A stretch of DNA of 64,000 nt from Streptomyces sp. GS7 (GTDB lineage Bacteria; Actinomycetota; Actinomycetes; Streptomycetales; Streptomycetaceae). Position 1 is the first letter of the stretch, and every line of letters begins with the position of its first letter. This document shows positions 24,510 through 32,136 of this stretch, in pieces. The notes beneath the pieces were generated by a model. That model had not been told where the DNA came from. It searched no databases and saw only the letters and a program-made list of their open reading frames with translations. Position numbers and translations under genes: made by a program. Location: contig NZ_CP047146.1 of NCBI RefSeq assembly GCF_009834125.1, positions 744,001 to 808,000 on the forward strand, in the 5' to 3' direction.

Positions 24510-25553
24510 GCAAGATGGCTGAATATCGTCATCGCTGGTGGATGAGCAAGTGCAGCAACTCATCGCGCGAATTCCCGGTTCGGTGAACGGTGGGTCAGTG
24601 AGCGGAGCGCCCATGACGGGCTTAGCCACATCGCGGTAGCAGATAGCTCCCCCTCAGCCGCGGATCAGGGTCCGGTCCGCTTACGCGCCCGAACCGATGA
24701 CGGTGTCGGTACGGCGTCCCGGCCATGCCGGCCTGCATGCCCGGAGCGCTCGGCCCTGCTACCCCCACTCCTCCCGTGGCCAGCTCTTGTCGACGGAACC
24801 AAGGCCTATGGCACGGTCGGCAGCGCGCCCGCCATGTAAACCACTCACCGCTTCCGCCCACCCTGATCACCCACCACTTCGCACTTCCTCGCCGCCCTCG
24901 GTGCTCCCCGCCTCAACTCGGCCCTGAGACATGGGCGCCTGCGCGGCTGCTCAGCTCGTTCTGATGGTGGGTGACTGACGCCGGGCTGATGGGTGGCATC
25001 GGCGGTGGTGTTGGCCGGCGGGATGTCTGCTCGGTCCGGCGCTGCATTTAGGCGGGACAAAGCGTCTAGCGGATCACCCCGCGGCAACTGTGGTGGCGCG
25101 GGGCCGGGGGCGGGGGCGGAGCGGGCCGAAGGCAGGAGCGTCGCCCCCAGTCCCCGAGCCCGCGCTGGCCCGCGTGGCGGGCCGGTGGGGTGTGATTCGT
25201 AGCGGTGGCTGGCAAAGCCGTTGGCCTGCGCGCCGGATGCCGAAGGCAAGAGCACCCACAAGGCCAGAGCCACAAGCCGCGGGCCTCCTGCGGGGCCGAG
25301 TTGCGAGACGCTGACCAACGAAGTTCACGGCGGCTGCTGACCTCGATCGGCACCCCACGGACTCAACGTGCTGATGCCGTGCGATCGGCCTGGGAGACCC
25401 GGCAAGGGAACGGCCTCCTCGGTGAGACCCCCCCCAGAGTGCCCTTCTTCCCTCACCTCCTGCCCCTCTTCCCCGGCCGAAGGGCGGGGCTTGATGAGGT
25501 AGAGAAACCTGTAACAGCCCATCCTCTTCGATACGTTGCACGACTTCGTGGGC
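24510..25553. other. Non-coding or decayed stretch in element 2
   Basis: Over 1 kb, no open frame shows protein-like composition together with a ribosome site. A 23-codon frame begins at 24519 and ends early. GC-rich low-complexity sequence lies at 25078-25200. The stretch may be degraded cargo or hold regulatory RNA; nothing specific is visible. Confidence 0.5.
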
Positions 25554-26213
25554 ATGCATCGCTGCACGTTTGTCGCCGGCGATGGAGGCCCTGTAGTGAT
25601 CGAGGAATCCGCCGATCTTGCCCGGAACCGTCCTGGCGATGCTGTGCGGAAGAAGCTGGCCGAGCTGGAACCCAACCCGGTGAAGAGGCTCTTCGTGCGT
25701 TGGTCGCGCGATCCAGAGGTACGGAGTTGGGCAAGTGGGCTCGTCGGGGAGCGGTTCACTGGGCGACGACTGAACAGGTTAGGACGGCAGTGGAAGGTGT
25801 TACACGCCGTGCAGTGGGCCACCGGTTCTGACATTGATCATCTGGCGGTGGGCCCTGCTGGGGTTTTCGCCGTCAACTCCAAGCGCCACAAGGACAAGAC
25901 GGTTTGGTACGGCGATCACGCGATCACGGTCAACCGGGCACCCACACGGCACATCGCGATCAGCCAGGATGAAGCACGACGCATAGCGCGAGTTCTGACC
26001 CGCCACTGTGGATTCCCTGTACCTGTGCGCCCCGTGATCGCTGTCGTCGACGCGGCAAAGCTGACCGTGAAGAACGCGGCACCGCCAGTCCTCGTCTTGG
26101 AGGCAGTAGAGCTGCCACGCCATCTTGCTGGCTTGTCGCCCGTGCTAACCGCCGACCAGGCGAAGCACATCTATGACGTCGCTCGGGATGCACGGACGTG
26201 GACGCAGGCGTAA
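25554..26213 (+). CDS. NERD (nuclease-related) domain protein
   Basis: The product has about 219 residues from ATG 25554; TTG 25536 and GTG 25548 are in-frame alternatives and none has a good ribosome site. The NERD signature is GLVGERFTGRRLNRL followed by VLHAVQWATGSDIDHLAVGP and GVFAVNSKRHKDKTVW. This keeps the acidic and Lys residues of the restriction-endonuclease-like core (G-E, D-I-D-H, N-S-K). NERD proteins are linked to DNA processing and defence. It converges with the repressor gene, leaving only six bases between them. Confidence 0.8.
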   Translation: MHRCTFVAGDGGPVVIEESADLARNRPGDAVRKKLAELEPNPVKRLFVRWSRDPEVRSWASGLVGERFTGRRLNRLGRQWKVLHAVQWATGSDIDHLAVGPAGVFAVNSKRHKDKTVWYGDHAITVNRAPTRHIAISQDEARRIARVLTRHCGFPVPVRPVIAVVDAAKLTVKNAAPPVLVLEAVELPRHLAGLSPVLTADQAKHIYDVARDARTWTQA

Positions 26214-26219
26214 GCGCTG

Positions 26220-26978
26220 TCACGCGTCGAAGGAGTACTCCAGCACGTACGAGGCGGAGTCGAGAGTCATCTCGTTCACCTCAACTGGATTACCGCCATC
26301 AGCGAAAGCCGTCCGGCACACCAGCATGACAGGTGTGCCCATCGCGAGCTGGAGACTGTCGGCTTCTTCCTGCGACGGCATACGCGAACGGACCTCTTCG
26401 CGGAAATGAACTGGCTTGTGTCCCAACTCTCCGAGCCGGGCATAGATGCCGCCCGGGCCGGTGTCCTTCTGGGTGATGGGTGAGCCGGCCACGAGCCCGG
26501 CCGGGAGGTAGCTGACGGCGAGCAGAACCGGCTTGCCGTCGAGGACGAAACGTCGACTCCGGACGCACACGGCATCGCCGGTCTGAAGCTCCAGAACATG
26601 AGCAATGCGTTCCGGTGCGGGCTCCTCAGTGACGGACACCTGATCCACTTCGAGTGTGCGGTCACCGATGTCGGCGGCCCAGATGGAGCGACCGTTCCCC
26701 CACTGCTGCTCGGACAGGCGCTTGATGCCCTGACGCCGCAGCGGCCGAAAGTCCCGGACAAAGACTCCGGCTCCCTTGCGCGCCTCGGCCAGTCCTTCGC
26801 TTTGAAGAACTCCAATGGCCTGCCGCGCCGTCATACGAGCCACTTCGTACGTGGCCATGAGGTCGTTCTCGCCCGGCAGTCGGTCACCTGGCCCGTACTC
26901 GCCCGCCTTGATCGCCTGTCGGAGCGCGTCGGCGATGCGCTGGTACTTCGGCTGACGGTCGCCGCCCGTGGTGGCCAT
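26220..26978 (-). CDS. GntR/UTRA repressor, KorSA type, element 2
   Basis: The product has 252 residues from ATG 26978, nine bases after AAGGAGGAG. A longer frame to 27023 would cover the operator. The GntR winged helix includes LPGENDLMATYEVARMTARQ and the UTRA domain includes GPGGIYARLGELGH and RMPSQEEADSLQ. It is homologous to the element 1 repressor but divergent in the recognition region. This agrees with the different operator (TCTCTAGAGA) in front of it. Confidence 0.9.
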   Translation of the reverse strand: MATTGGDRQPKYQRIADALRQAIKAGEYGPGDRLPGENDLMATYEVARMTARQAIGVLQSEGLAEARKGAGVFVRDFRPLRRQGIKRLSEQQWGNGRSIWAADIGDRTLEVDQVSVTEEPAPERIAHVLELQTGDAVCVRSRRFVLDGKPVLLAVSYLPAGLVAGSPITQKDTGPGGIYARLGELGHKPVHFREEVRSRMPSQEEADSLQLAMGTPVMLVCRTAFADGGNPVEVNEMTLDSASYVLEYSFDA

Positions 26979-26998
26979 ACGCGAACTCTCCTCCTTCA

Positions 26999-27107
26999 TC
27001 TCTAGACACCCTAAGGCACCCACACGTCAGTACGCCTTGGCAAGCCTCTCTAGAGAAGTCTCTTGACGTCTCTAGAGAACTGCGCTTCACTCGAAGATGT
27101 CTAGAGA
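26999..27107. promoter_or_regulatory. Operator array of four TCTCTAGAGA-type sites
   Basis: Sites are TCTCTAGACA (26999-27008), TCTCTAGAGA (27047-27056), TCTCTAGAGA (27069-27078) and TGTCTAGAGA (27098-27107). The two middle sites are perfect palindromes. TTGACG at 27063-27068 could be a -35 box for the rightward operon, which would put sites over and around the promoter. The array lies between the divergent repressor and transfer genes and is the expected target of the GntR repressor. Confidence 0.85.
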
Positions 27108-27149
27108 GGTCGCCAGTAAGGGCGGCTTCAAGGAACAAGGGACACGCTC

Positions 27150-27479
27150 ATGCCTTCGTTCAAGATCGACACTTCGACCGCTGTGGTGTTCGTCGCGACC
27201 GCGCCGGCGCCGAAGCTGGTGAACAAGCAGACGGGCGAGATCGCCACCGACCGTGAGACCGGAGCGCGGCTGATGACTCTGGGCCTGCTGATCTCCGATG
27301 AGGGGGAGGGCAACCTCTACCAGGTCACCGTCCCGGAGACCGGAATTCCTGAGGGGCTGACGCCGGGTACGCCGGTGACGGTCGTGGGACTCAAGGCTCG
27401 GGACTGGGAGAACGAGTTCAACGGTCAGAAGCGGCACGGCATTTCGTTCCGCGCCGCCTCTGTCGTGACGGCGGTCTGA
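27150..27479 (+). CDS. SCO3933-like AICE regulatory protein, element 2
   Basis: The product has 109 residues from ATG 27150. It has the same beta-rich layout and landmarks as the element 1 copy: VPETGIPEGLTPGTPV and FNGQKRHGISFRAASVV. It is the first gene of the transfer operon, downstream of the four-site operator array, and ends two bases before traB. Confidence 0.8.
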   Translation: MPSFKIDTSTAVVFVATAPAPKLVNKQTGEIATDRETGARLMTLGLLISDEGEGNLYQVTVPETGIPEGLTPGTPVTVVGLKARDWENEFNGQKRHGISFRAASVVTAV

Positions 27480-27481
27480 TC

Positions 27482-28825
27482 ATGACGGACCTGACCACCG
27501 CGCTCGAAGCGACGGGCGCCATAGCGGGAGTCGGCGGCCTGGGCTACGCCAAGGTCCGCGCCCCGCGCGTGTACTGGTCGCTGGTCGGTCTGCCGGTCAC
27601 CTGGGGCCGGTTCACGGTGACGTACGGCGCGACGATGGATGTGTGCGGGCTGACGGTGCAGCCGTCCCGCCTGCGAGCGTTCATGGTCCGTAACGTCGCC
27701 CGGCGCGAGGTTCAGCCGGTCCCGCCCAAGGTCCGCCGGGTCAAGGGCACTTCAACGGGGCTGATCGTCTCGTTGCGGATTCCCGCGGGGCTGGAGCCGG
27801 CGGATGTGGTGGCGGCTTCCGAGCGGCTGCGGCACGCCTGGGGCGTCCACTCCGTGACCGTGGTGGAGACCAAGCCCGGTGTGGTGGAGCTGCGGATGAC
27901 CGGCTACGACGTGCTGCGGCGGGTACGGATGCCGCGGCGTATCAAGGCTGGGCCGATGGTGGTGCCGGTGGCGTTGCGTGAGGACGGGTCGGTGTTCGAG
28001 CGGGACTACCGCAAGGTGCCTATGGCCTTGACCCTGGGCGCGAACTTCTCGGGGAAGTCGATGTATCAGCGCAACCTGATCAAGGGGCTGGCGCCGCAGC
28101 CGGTGGGCTTGATCGGCATCGATTGCAAGCGTGGCGTGGAGCAAGGCTCCTATGCTCCTCGGCTGTCGGCGCTGGCCACCACGCCAGACGAAGCGGACTG
28201 TGTCCTTGAGGTGTTGGTCAAGGAGATGGAAGACCGGTTCGATCTCCTGGCTCAGTATCGGGTCGCGGACCTGTGGAGCCTGCCGGAGAACGTGCGGCCA
28301 GTCCCGCTGGTGGTCCTCGTCGATGAGGTGGCGGAGCTGTTCCTCGTCGTGGTCAAGAAGGACGAGGAGCGCCGGGACCGGATGGTCATGCAGATGGTTC
28401 GGCTCGCGCAGATGGCCCGCGCGGTCGGCATCTACCTGGAAGTCTGCGGTCAGCGGTTCGGCTCCGAACTGGGTAGGGGCGCCACGATGCTCCGGGCTCA
28501 GTTGACCGGCCGCGTGGTCCATCGCGTCAACGACAAGCAGACTGCTGAGATGGGGCTCGGCGACATCGCGCCTGATGCGGTGGTTGCCGCGACGGCTATC
28601 GCCCCGGACCGGCCCGGCGTCGCGGTCGCCGGTGACACCTCCGGTGGCTGGTCCCGCATCCGCACCCCGCAGATCACTGCGGATGAAGTCGCCGGCGTCT
28701 GCCGTGAGTTCGCCCATCTGGTCCCGGACCTTCCGGCCCTGGCGCCCTTCCGCCCGGCCGTAGCGGCCGCGCCGACGCCGGCTGCTGGCCCGTCGCTGGT
28801 CAAGCCGCGACCCGTCACCAAGTAA
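27482..28825 (+). CDS. FtsK/SpoIIIE-type DNA translocase, TraB-like, element 2
   Basis: The product has 447 residues. Walker A is GANFSGKS, Walker B is PLVVLVDEVAEL, and the VCGQRFGSELGRGATMLRAQ region is conserved. It is shorter than the element 1 protein by a small gap between the Walker boxes. It should form the hexameric pump for conjugal double-stranded DNA transfer. Confidence 0.92.
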   Translation: MTDLTTALEATGAIAGVGGLGYAKVRAPRVYWSLVGLPVTWGRFTVTYGATMDVCGLTVQPSRLRAFMVRNVARREVQPVPPKVRRVKGTSTGLIVSLRIPAGLEPADVVAASERLRHAWGVHSVTVVETKPGVVELRMTGYDVLRRVRMPRRIKAGPMVVPVALREDGSVFERDYRKVPMALTLGANFSGKSMYQRNLIKGLAPQPVGLIGIDCKRGVEQGSYAPRLSALATTPDEADCVLEVLVKEMEDRFDLLAQYRVADLWSLPENVRPVPLVVLVDEVAELFLVVVKKDEERRDRMVMQMVRLAQMARAVGIYLEVCGQRFGSELGRGATMLRAQLTGRVVHRVNDKQTAEMGLGDIAPDAVVAATAIAPDRPGVAVAGDTSGGWSRIRTPQITADEVAGVCREFAHLVPDLPALAPFRPAVAAAPTPAAGPSLVKPRPVTK

Positions 28826-28848
28826 CACCCCCCTCCTGCATCGCGGTT

Positions 28849-28879
28849 GGCGTGACCGTCTCGCGCCAGGTCCCTACCC
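28849..28879 (+). other. Conserved hairpin after traB, element 2
   Basis: GGCGTG (28849-28854) pairs with CGCGCC (28862-28867) using one G-T pair, with a seven-base loop, followed by AGGTCCCTACCC. This mirrors the structure at 18344-18374 in element 1, while the codons just upstream and the genes just downstream differ. Confidence 0.6.
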
Positions 28880-28909
28880 CCGTCATGCCAAAACCAGAAG
28901 GAGAAGCAC

Positions 28910-29047
28910 ATGTCCAACACGTGCGCCACGTGCAACGGAACCGGCCTCGTCCCCAACCCGAATTGCCCCGGCGAAGTGTTCATCTGCCCGGATTGCTCCG
29001 GTGGCTACGACCCGGAGGACTACTACAGCGCCGATATCGACCTCTGA
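28910..29047 (+). CDS. Zinc-ribbon miniprotein (45 aa)
   Basis: The product has 45 residues from ATG 28910, preceded by GAAGGAGAAGCAC. CATCNGTGLVPNPNC and CPDCSGGYDPEDYY give two C-x2-C-x-G-x-G knuckles as in DnaJ-type or phage zinc ribbons. It has no counterpart at this place in element 1. It is the first of four cysteine-rich miniproteins encoded in element 2. Confidence 0.7.
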   Translation: MSNTCATCNGTGLVPNPNCPGEVFICPDCSGGYDPEDYYSADIDL

Positions 29048-29053
29048 GGACCG

Positions 29054-29230
29054 GTGACCGCCGTGGCCACGCCGAAGACCACCAAGCCCCCGGCCAAGGA
29101 CTGCCCGGTCTGCAAGGGCACCGGAGAGGTCTCCCGCACCGTCCGGGTCGGCCGCAAGCATCGCCCGGTCGGCGAACAGACCGGCTTGTGCCTGAACTGC
29201 CTCGGCTCCGGCGAAGCCCCCGCCGACTAG
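29054..29230 (+). CDS. Zinc-ribbon miniprotein (58 aa)
   Basis: The product has 58 residues from GTG 29054, six bases after the previous stop. It contains CPVCKGTGEVSRTVRVG and LCLNCLGSGEAP, again two C-x2-C-x-G-(T/S)-G motifs. Lys/Arg-rich sequence between the knuckles suggests nucleic-acid or protein binding. The function is not recognised. Confidence 0.7.
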   Translation: MTAVATPKTTKPPAKDCPVCKGTGEVSRTVRVGRKHRPVGEQTGLCLNCLGSGEAPAD

Positions 29231-29302
29231 CCCCCCGCCGGGATCGGGCGGCCGAACACAGACCGCCCGCCCTGGCTCAACTCCCTGAAGGAGGTGAAGA
29301 CC

Positions 29303-30000
29303 ATGGTCCGCTCGATCCGCCCGGATGCCGTCCTGGTCCAGGCCGTGATTGCCGGAGCCCTGTCCTTCGCCCACCTGCACGACATCGCCGAAGCGGCCGG
29401 CCAGGATGGCTGGAAGGCTTGGGCCTACCCGGTCAGCGTCGACCTGCTGTTCGTCGCCGCCTGGCGCCGACTGCGAACCCTCCGCGCCGACCGCCGTGCA
29501 ACCCGGCCTGCCTGGACCTGGTTCGTCATCGCGCTCGCCGCATCCCTCGGCGCGAACATCGCGACCGCCGGACTTCTCGATCTGGCACACGTGCCCGCTT
29601 GGCTGCGCATCCTCGTCGCCGGATGGCCGGCCCTGGCCTTCCTCGGCGGAACGCTCCTGGCCCACACCCCCAGCGTCCAGCCTGCGGAAACCACTGCCAT
29701 GGACGAGCCGGCTCCGGCTCCGGCCGAACCGGCCACGGTGGAACGCGCCCCGGAACCGCAGCCCGTCGAACTGTCCGCCCCCGCGCCGGCCCCGACACGC
29801 CCCCGGCCATCGAGGAGCCGCCACCGGCCGCTACTCCAGGGCCGTCCGTCCCTCCGGCGCTCCTCGATCACGCCCGGAAGATCGCCGACACCTACCGCAC
29901 CACCACAGGTGCCCCGATCGACTCCGACACCCTGCGCGCCCGACTCGGCGTCCCGCCGGCGCTCGCCGAAGCCATCACTGCCCAACTCCAACCCGCCTGA
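29303..30000 (+). pseudogene. DUF2637 spread protein gene, frameshifted near 29795
   Basis: The frame from ATG 29303 (ribosome site AAGGAGG at 29288) matches the element 1 DUF2637 protein through four membrane segments and the Pro-rich linker. After about 29795 the matching sequence lies in another frame, which reads PPALLDHARKIADTYRTTTG and LRARLGVPPALAEAIT and stops at 29998-30000, as in element 1. One base appears lost, or two gained, in the C/G-rich linker. In the original frame there is no stop until 30730, so the product would be fused to SpdD (about 475 residues). A functional membrane part may still be made. Confidence 0.75.
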
Positions 30001-30012
30001 AAGGAACACCTC

Positions 30013-30192
30013 ATGCGCCCCTCCATCCGAAGCGCCCTTGAGCGCTCCGCCGAACTCACCCGAAACAACCGTCTCGTTGACGGCATGCGTATGGGAGAGG
30101 CCGCGATCAACCAGGCCACCGAGGACGAACAGCCTGAGATCACGCAGTGGCTCGCCGACCACGCCGGCGACTTCACCGGACAGGACGACTGA
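30013..30192 (+). CDS. Small AICE transfer-operon protein, element 2
   Basis: The product has 59 residues, beginning MRPSIRSALERSAELTRNNR. It is clearly homologous to 19112-19297 of element 1. GAAAGGAACACCTC precedes the ATG. No motif or function is known. Confidence 0.75.
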   Translation: MRPSIRSALERSAELTRNNRLVDGMRMGEAAINQATEDEQPEITQWLADHAGDFTGQDD

Positions 30193-30197
30193 TCGCC

Positions 30198-30386
30198 ATG
30201 CCGCGCCCGAACCGCTTCTACGACGTGATCCGCATCGGCCCCGTCCAGGTCGGCAGCCACCACGACGGCCACGGACGCACCAAGCACACCGCCGCGTGCA
30301 CCGCCCCCGGCTGCGGCTTCTCCGCCGACTACCGCGACCGCGCCGGCGCCGAACTCGCCGCCCGCACCCACAAGTGCAACCCCTGA
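30198..30386 (+). CDS. Mobile element transfer protein, element 2
   Basis: The product has 62 residues. VIRIGPVQVGSHHDGHGRTK is followed by HTAACTAPGCGFSADYRD and ARTHKC, matching 19297-19488 of element 1, including the C-x4-C and H-x-C pairs. It belongs to the Spd operon. Confidence 0.8.
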   Translation: MPRPNRFYDVIRIGPVQVGSHHDGHGRTKHTAACTAPGCGFSADYRDRAGAELAARTHKCNP

Positions 30387-30397
30387 CAGGAGGACCG

Positions 30398-30730
30398 ATG
30401 TTCACCCCGAAGTACCCGCCCCCGGACACTGCTCCACCGCCCCTGGCCACCGCGCCGCTCGTCCCTGTGGTGGACACCTCGGCCCAGGTCGAGCCCACTC
30501 ACGCGACAACTCCGGTCCCGGTACCGGTTCCGGCTACTGCGAAGCGGTCCACGGTTCAGCTCACGCCCGGCGGAGTAGTCGCCATCGCCGCCGGCGGCAC
30601 CGCCACGGTCCTGATCGTCGGTGCAGTGCTGGTCTCCATGCTCCTGGCCGTCGCCATCACCGCGGCCTCCGTCGCCGTCTGCGCGCTCGTCGTCCGCTCG
30701 ATCCTCACCAACCAGCACACCAACCGCTGA
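30398..30730 (+). CDS. SpdD-like spread protein, element 2
   Basis: The product has 110 residues. ATG 30398 follows ACAGGAGGACCG. The N-terminus is Pro/Thr-rich; a long hydrophobic region (GGVVAIAAGGTATVLIVGAV and onward) ends in CALVVRSILTNQHTNR, as in the element 1 SpdD. The reading frame is continuous with the frameshifted DUF2637 gene upstream, so a fusion protein could be produced as well as SpdD alone. Confidence 0.8.
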   Translation: MFTPKYPPPDTAPPPLATAPLVPVVDTSAQVEPTHATTPVPVPVPATAKRSTVQLTPGGVVAIAAGGTATVLIVGAVLVSMLLAVAITAASVAVCALVVRSILTNQHTNR

Positions 30731-30743
30731 AAGGAGCCCTGCC

Positions 30744-30989
30744 ATGGGCCTGTTCAACCGCAAGCAGAGCACCGACTCCACCCCCGCCGACCCCGGCATG
30801 TCCGAGAAGGGCCGGGACTACGCCATCGCCAAGCGCCACGGCGACCGCAAGACCGCCAACCGCCTCGTCCGCGAGATCGGCGGCGACTCCCACACCGATG
30901 AACAGCGGGCCGCGTTCTGGAACAGCGCCGACGCCTACGACGCCATCCCGCGCGCCTACTCCAAGCCCCGCCGCTCGCACCGCCGCTAA
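30744..30989 (+). CDS. Small basic hypothetical protein
   Basis: The product has 81 residues. ATG 30744 follows AAAGGAGCCCTGCC. The protein is charged and helical (KGRDYAIAKRHGDRKTANRL) with a basic C-terminus and no cysteines. It has no counterpart in element 1. The position between SpdD and the zinc-ribbon genes suggests an accessory role in transfer or replication; the function is unknown. Confidence 0.65.
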   Translation: MGLFNRKQSTDSTPADPGMSEKGRDYAIAKRHGDRKTANRLVREIGGDSHTDEQRAAFWNSADAYDAIPRAYSKPRRSHRR

Positions 30990-31082
30990 ACGGCCCCCGG
31001 GGCGGCCTCTACCGCCAAGTATCCGCCGCCCCGGGCGCCTGCACCCCTTCCAGACCCAACGACCCGAAAGGGACTGCTCATC

Positions 31083-31262
31083 ATGCCCGAAAGCACCCGA
31101 CCCACGCGCCGCTGCCCCGACTGCGACGGCTTCCCGCGCGTCGCCATCACCACCGGCCTGCGCACCCACACCGGCGCCTGCCACACGGTCAAGGTCACCT
31201 GCCGCACCTGCAACGGCACCGGCCTCGTCCCTCGCCGCCTCCCCGCACACGCCGGGCGGTGA
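31083..31262 (+). CDS. Zinc-ribbon miniprotein (59 aa)
   Basis: The product has 59 residues from ATG 31083. It contains RRCPDCDGFPRVAITTG and VTCRTCNGTGLVPRRL, two C-x2-C knuckles of the same style as the products at 28910 and 29054. It is encoded just upstream of another cysteine-containing miniprotein and the methyltransferase. Confidence 0.7.
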   Translation: MPESTRPTRRCPDCDGFPRVAITTGLRTHTGACHTVKVTCRTCNGTGLVPRRLPAHAGR

Positions 31263-31267
31263 TCGGC

Positions 31268-31438
31268 ATGGCTCTCCTGGATTGGCGTTCGCCCGAGCAC
31301 TACAACCACACCGGCGACAAGCCCTGCGTCCTGTGCCACAAGCCCACCCCGCTGCGCTCCGACCGCGGCAAGCCCGTCCACAAAGTGTGCGCGGAGGAGT
31401 GGATCGACGCCCACACCCCCAAGGAGGACGAGAAGTGA
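31268..31438 (+). CDS. Cysteine-containing miniprotein (56 aa)
   Basis: The product has 56 residues from ATG 31268, with PCVLCHKPTPLRSDRGKPVH and KVCAEEW. C-x2-C plus H-x2-C is a possible zinc site. The stop overlaps the methyltransferase start (GTGA, 31435-31438), so the two are translationally coupled and may work together. Confidence 0.65.
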   Translation: MALLDWRSPEHYNHTGDKPCVLCHKPTPLRSDRGKPVHKVCAEEWIDAHTPKEDEK

Positions 31439-32136
31439 CCGCCGCCCTCCGCCTCCGCGTCCTGGACCTGTTCTCCTGCGCTGGCGGGGCAGCCATGGGC
31501 TACCACCGTGCAGGCTTCGACGTGGACGGCTGCGACATCGCCGACCGCCCCCGCTACCCCTTCTCCTACCACCGGGGCGACGCACTGGAATACCTCGCCC
31601 GCCTGATCGACACCGGCGACATCCGCCGCTACACCCTCGTCCACGGCTCCCCGCCCTGCCAGGCCGGCTGCGCCCTGACCATCGGTACCAACAACTCCCA
31701 GGGCTGGGGACGGGAACACGCTCAGCTCATCCCCGAACTCCGCGGCCTGCTGGACGCCTCCGGACTGCCCTACGTCATCGAGCAGCCCAACGGCAACGCT
31801 CCCGTCCGCCGTGACCTGGTGCTGTGCGGGGAGATGTTCGGCCTGGGGGTCCTGCGGCATCGCGCCTTCGAACTCGGCTCCTGGGCCACCCCGCAGCCCC
31901 CGCACCCCCGCCACCGCGGCTACGTCCGCGGCCACCGCCACGGCGTCTACCGCGACGGCCCCTACGTCGCCGCCTACGGCTCCGGCGGCGGGAAAGCCAC
32001 CGTGCCCGAAATGCAGGCCGCGATGGACATCGACTGGACCGACGTCCGCGAAGAACTCACCGAAGCCATCCCGCCGGCCTTCACCACCTGGATCGGCACC
32101 GCCTTCCTCACCTGCCGACAGGGGGTACTCCTGTGA
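31435..32136 (+). CDS. C5-cytosine DNA methyltransferase-like protein, short form
   Basis: The product has 233 residues from GTG 31435. Motif I is VLDLFSCAGGAAMGYHRAGF (SAM binding). The catalytic loop is GSPPCQAGC (Cys75). Motif VI reads VIEQPNGN (Glu116) instead of the usual ENV. The target-recognition domain is small or absent, since whole enzymes are usually 300-400 residues. Short forms of this kind occur in phages and AICEs and probably protect element DNA. It overlaps the miniprotein upstream and rep downstream by four bases each. No restriction gene is adjacent. Confidence 0.8.
   Translation: MTAALRLRVLDLFSCAGGAAMGYHRAGFDVDGCDIADRPRYPFSYHRGDALEYLARLIDTGDIRRYTLVHGSPPCQAGCALTIGTNNSQGWGREHAQLIPELRGLLDASGLPYVIEQPNGNAPVRRDLVLCGEMFGLGVLRHRAFELGSWATPQPPHPRHRGYVRGHRHGVYRDGPYVAAYGSGGGKATVPEMQAAMDIDWTDVREELTEAIPPAFTTWIGTAFLTCRQGVLL

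Noticed and set aside
25078..25318. Minus-strand frames of 95-160 codons in the gap of element 2
   Set aside because: Pro/Arg/Ala-rich composition, no ribosome sites and mutually overlapping frames; no protein-like features.
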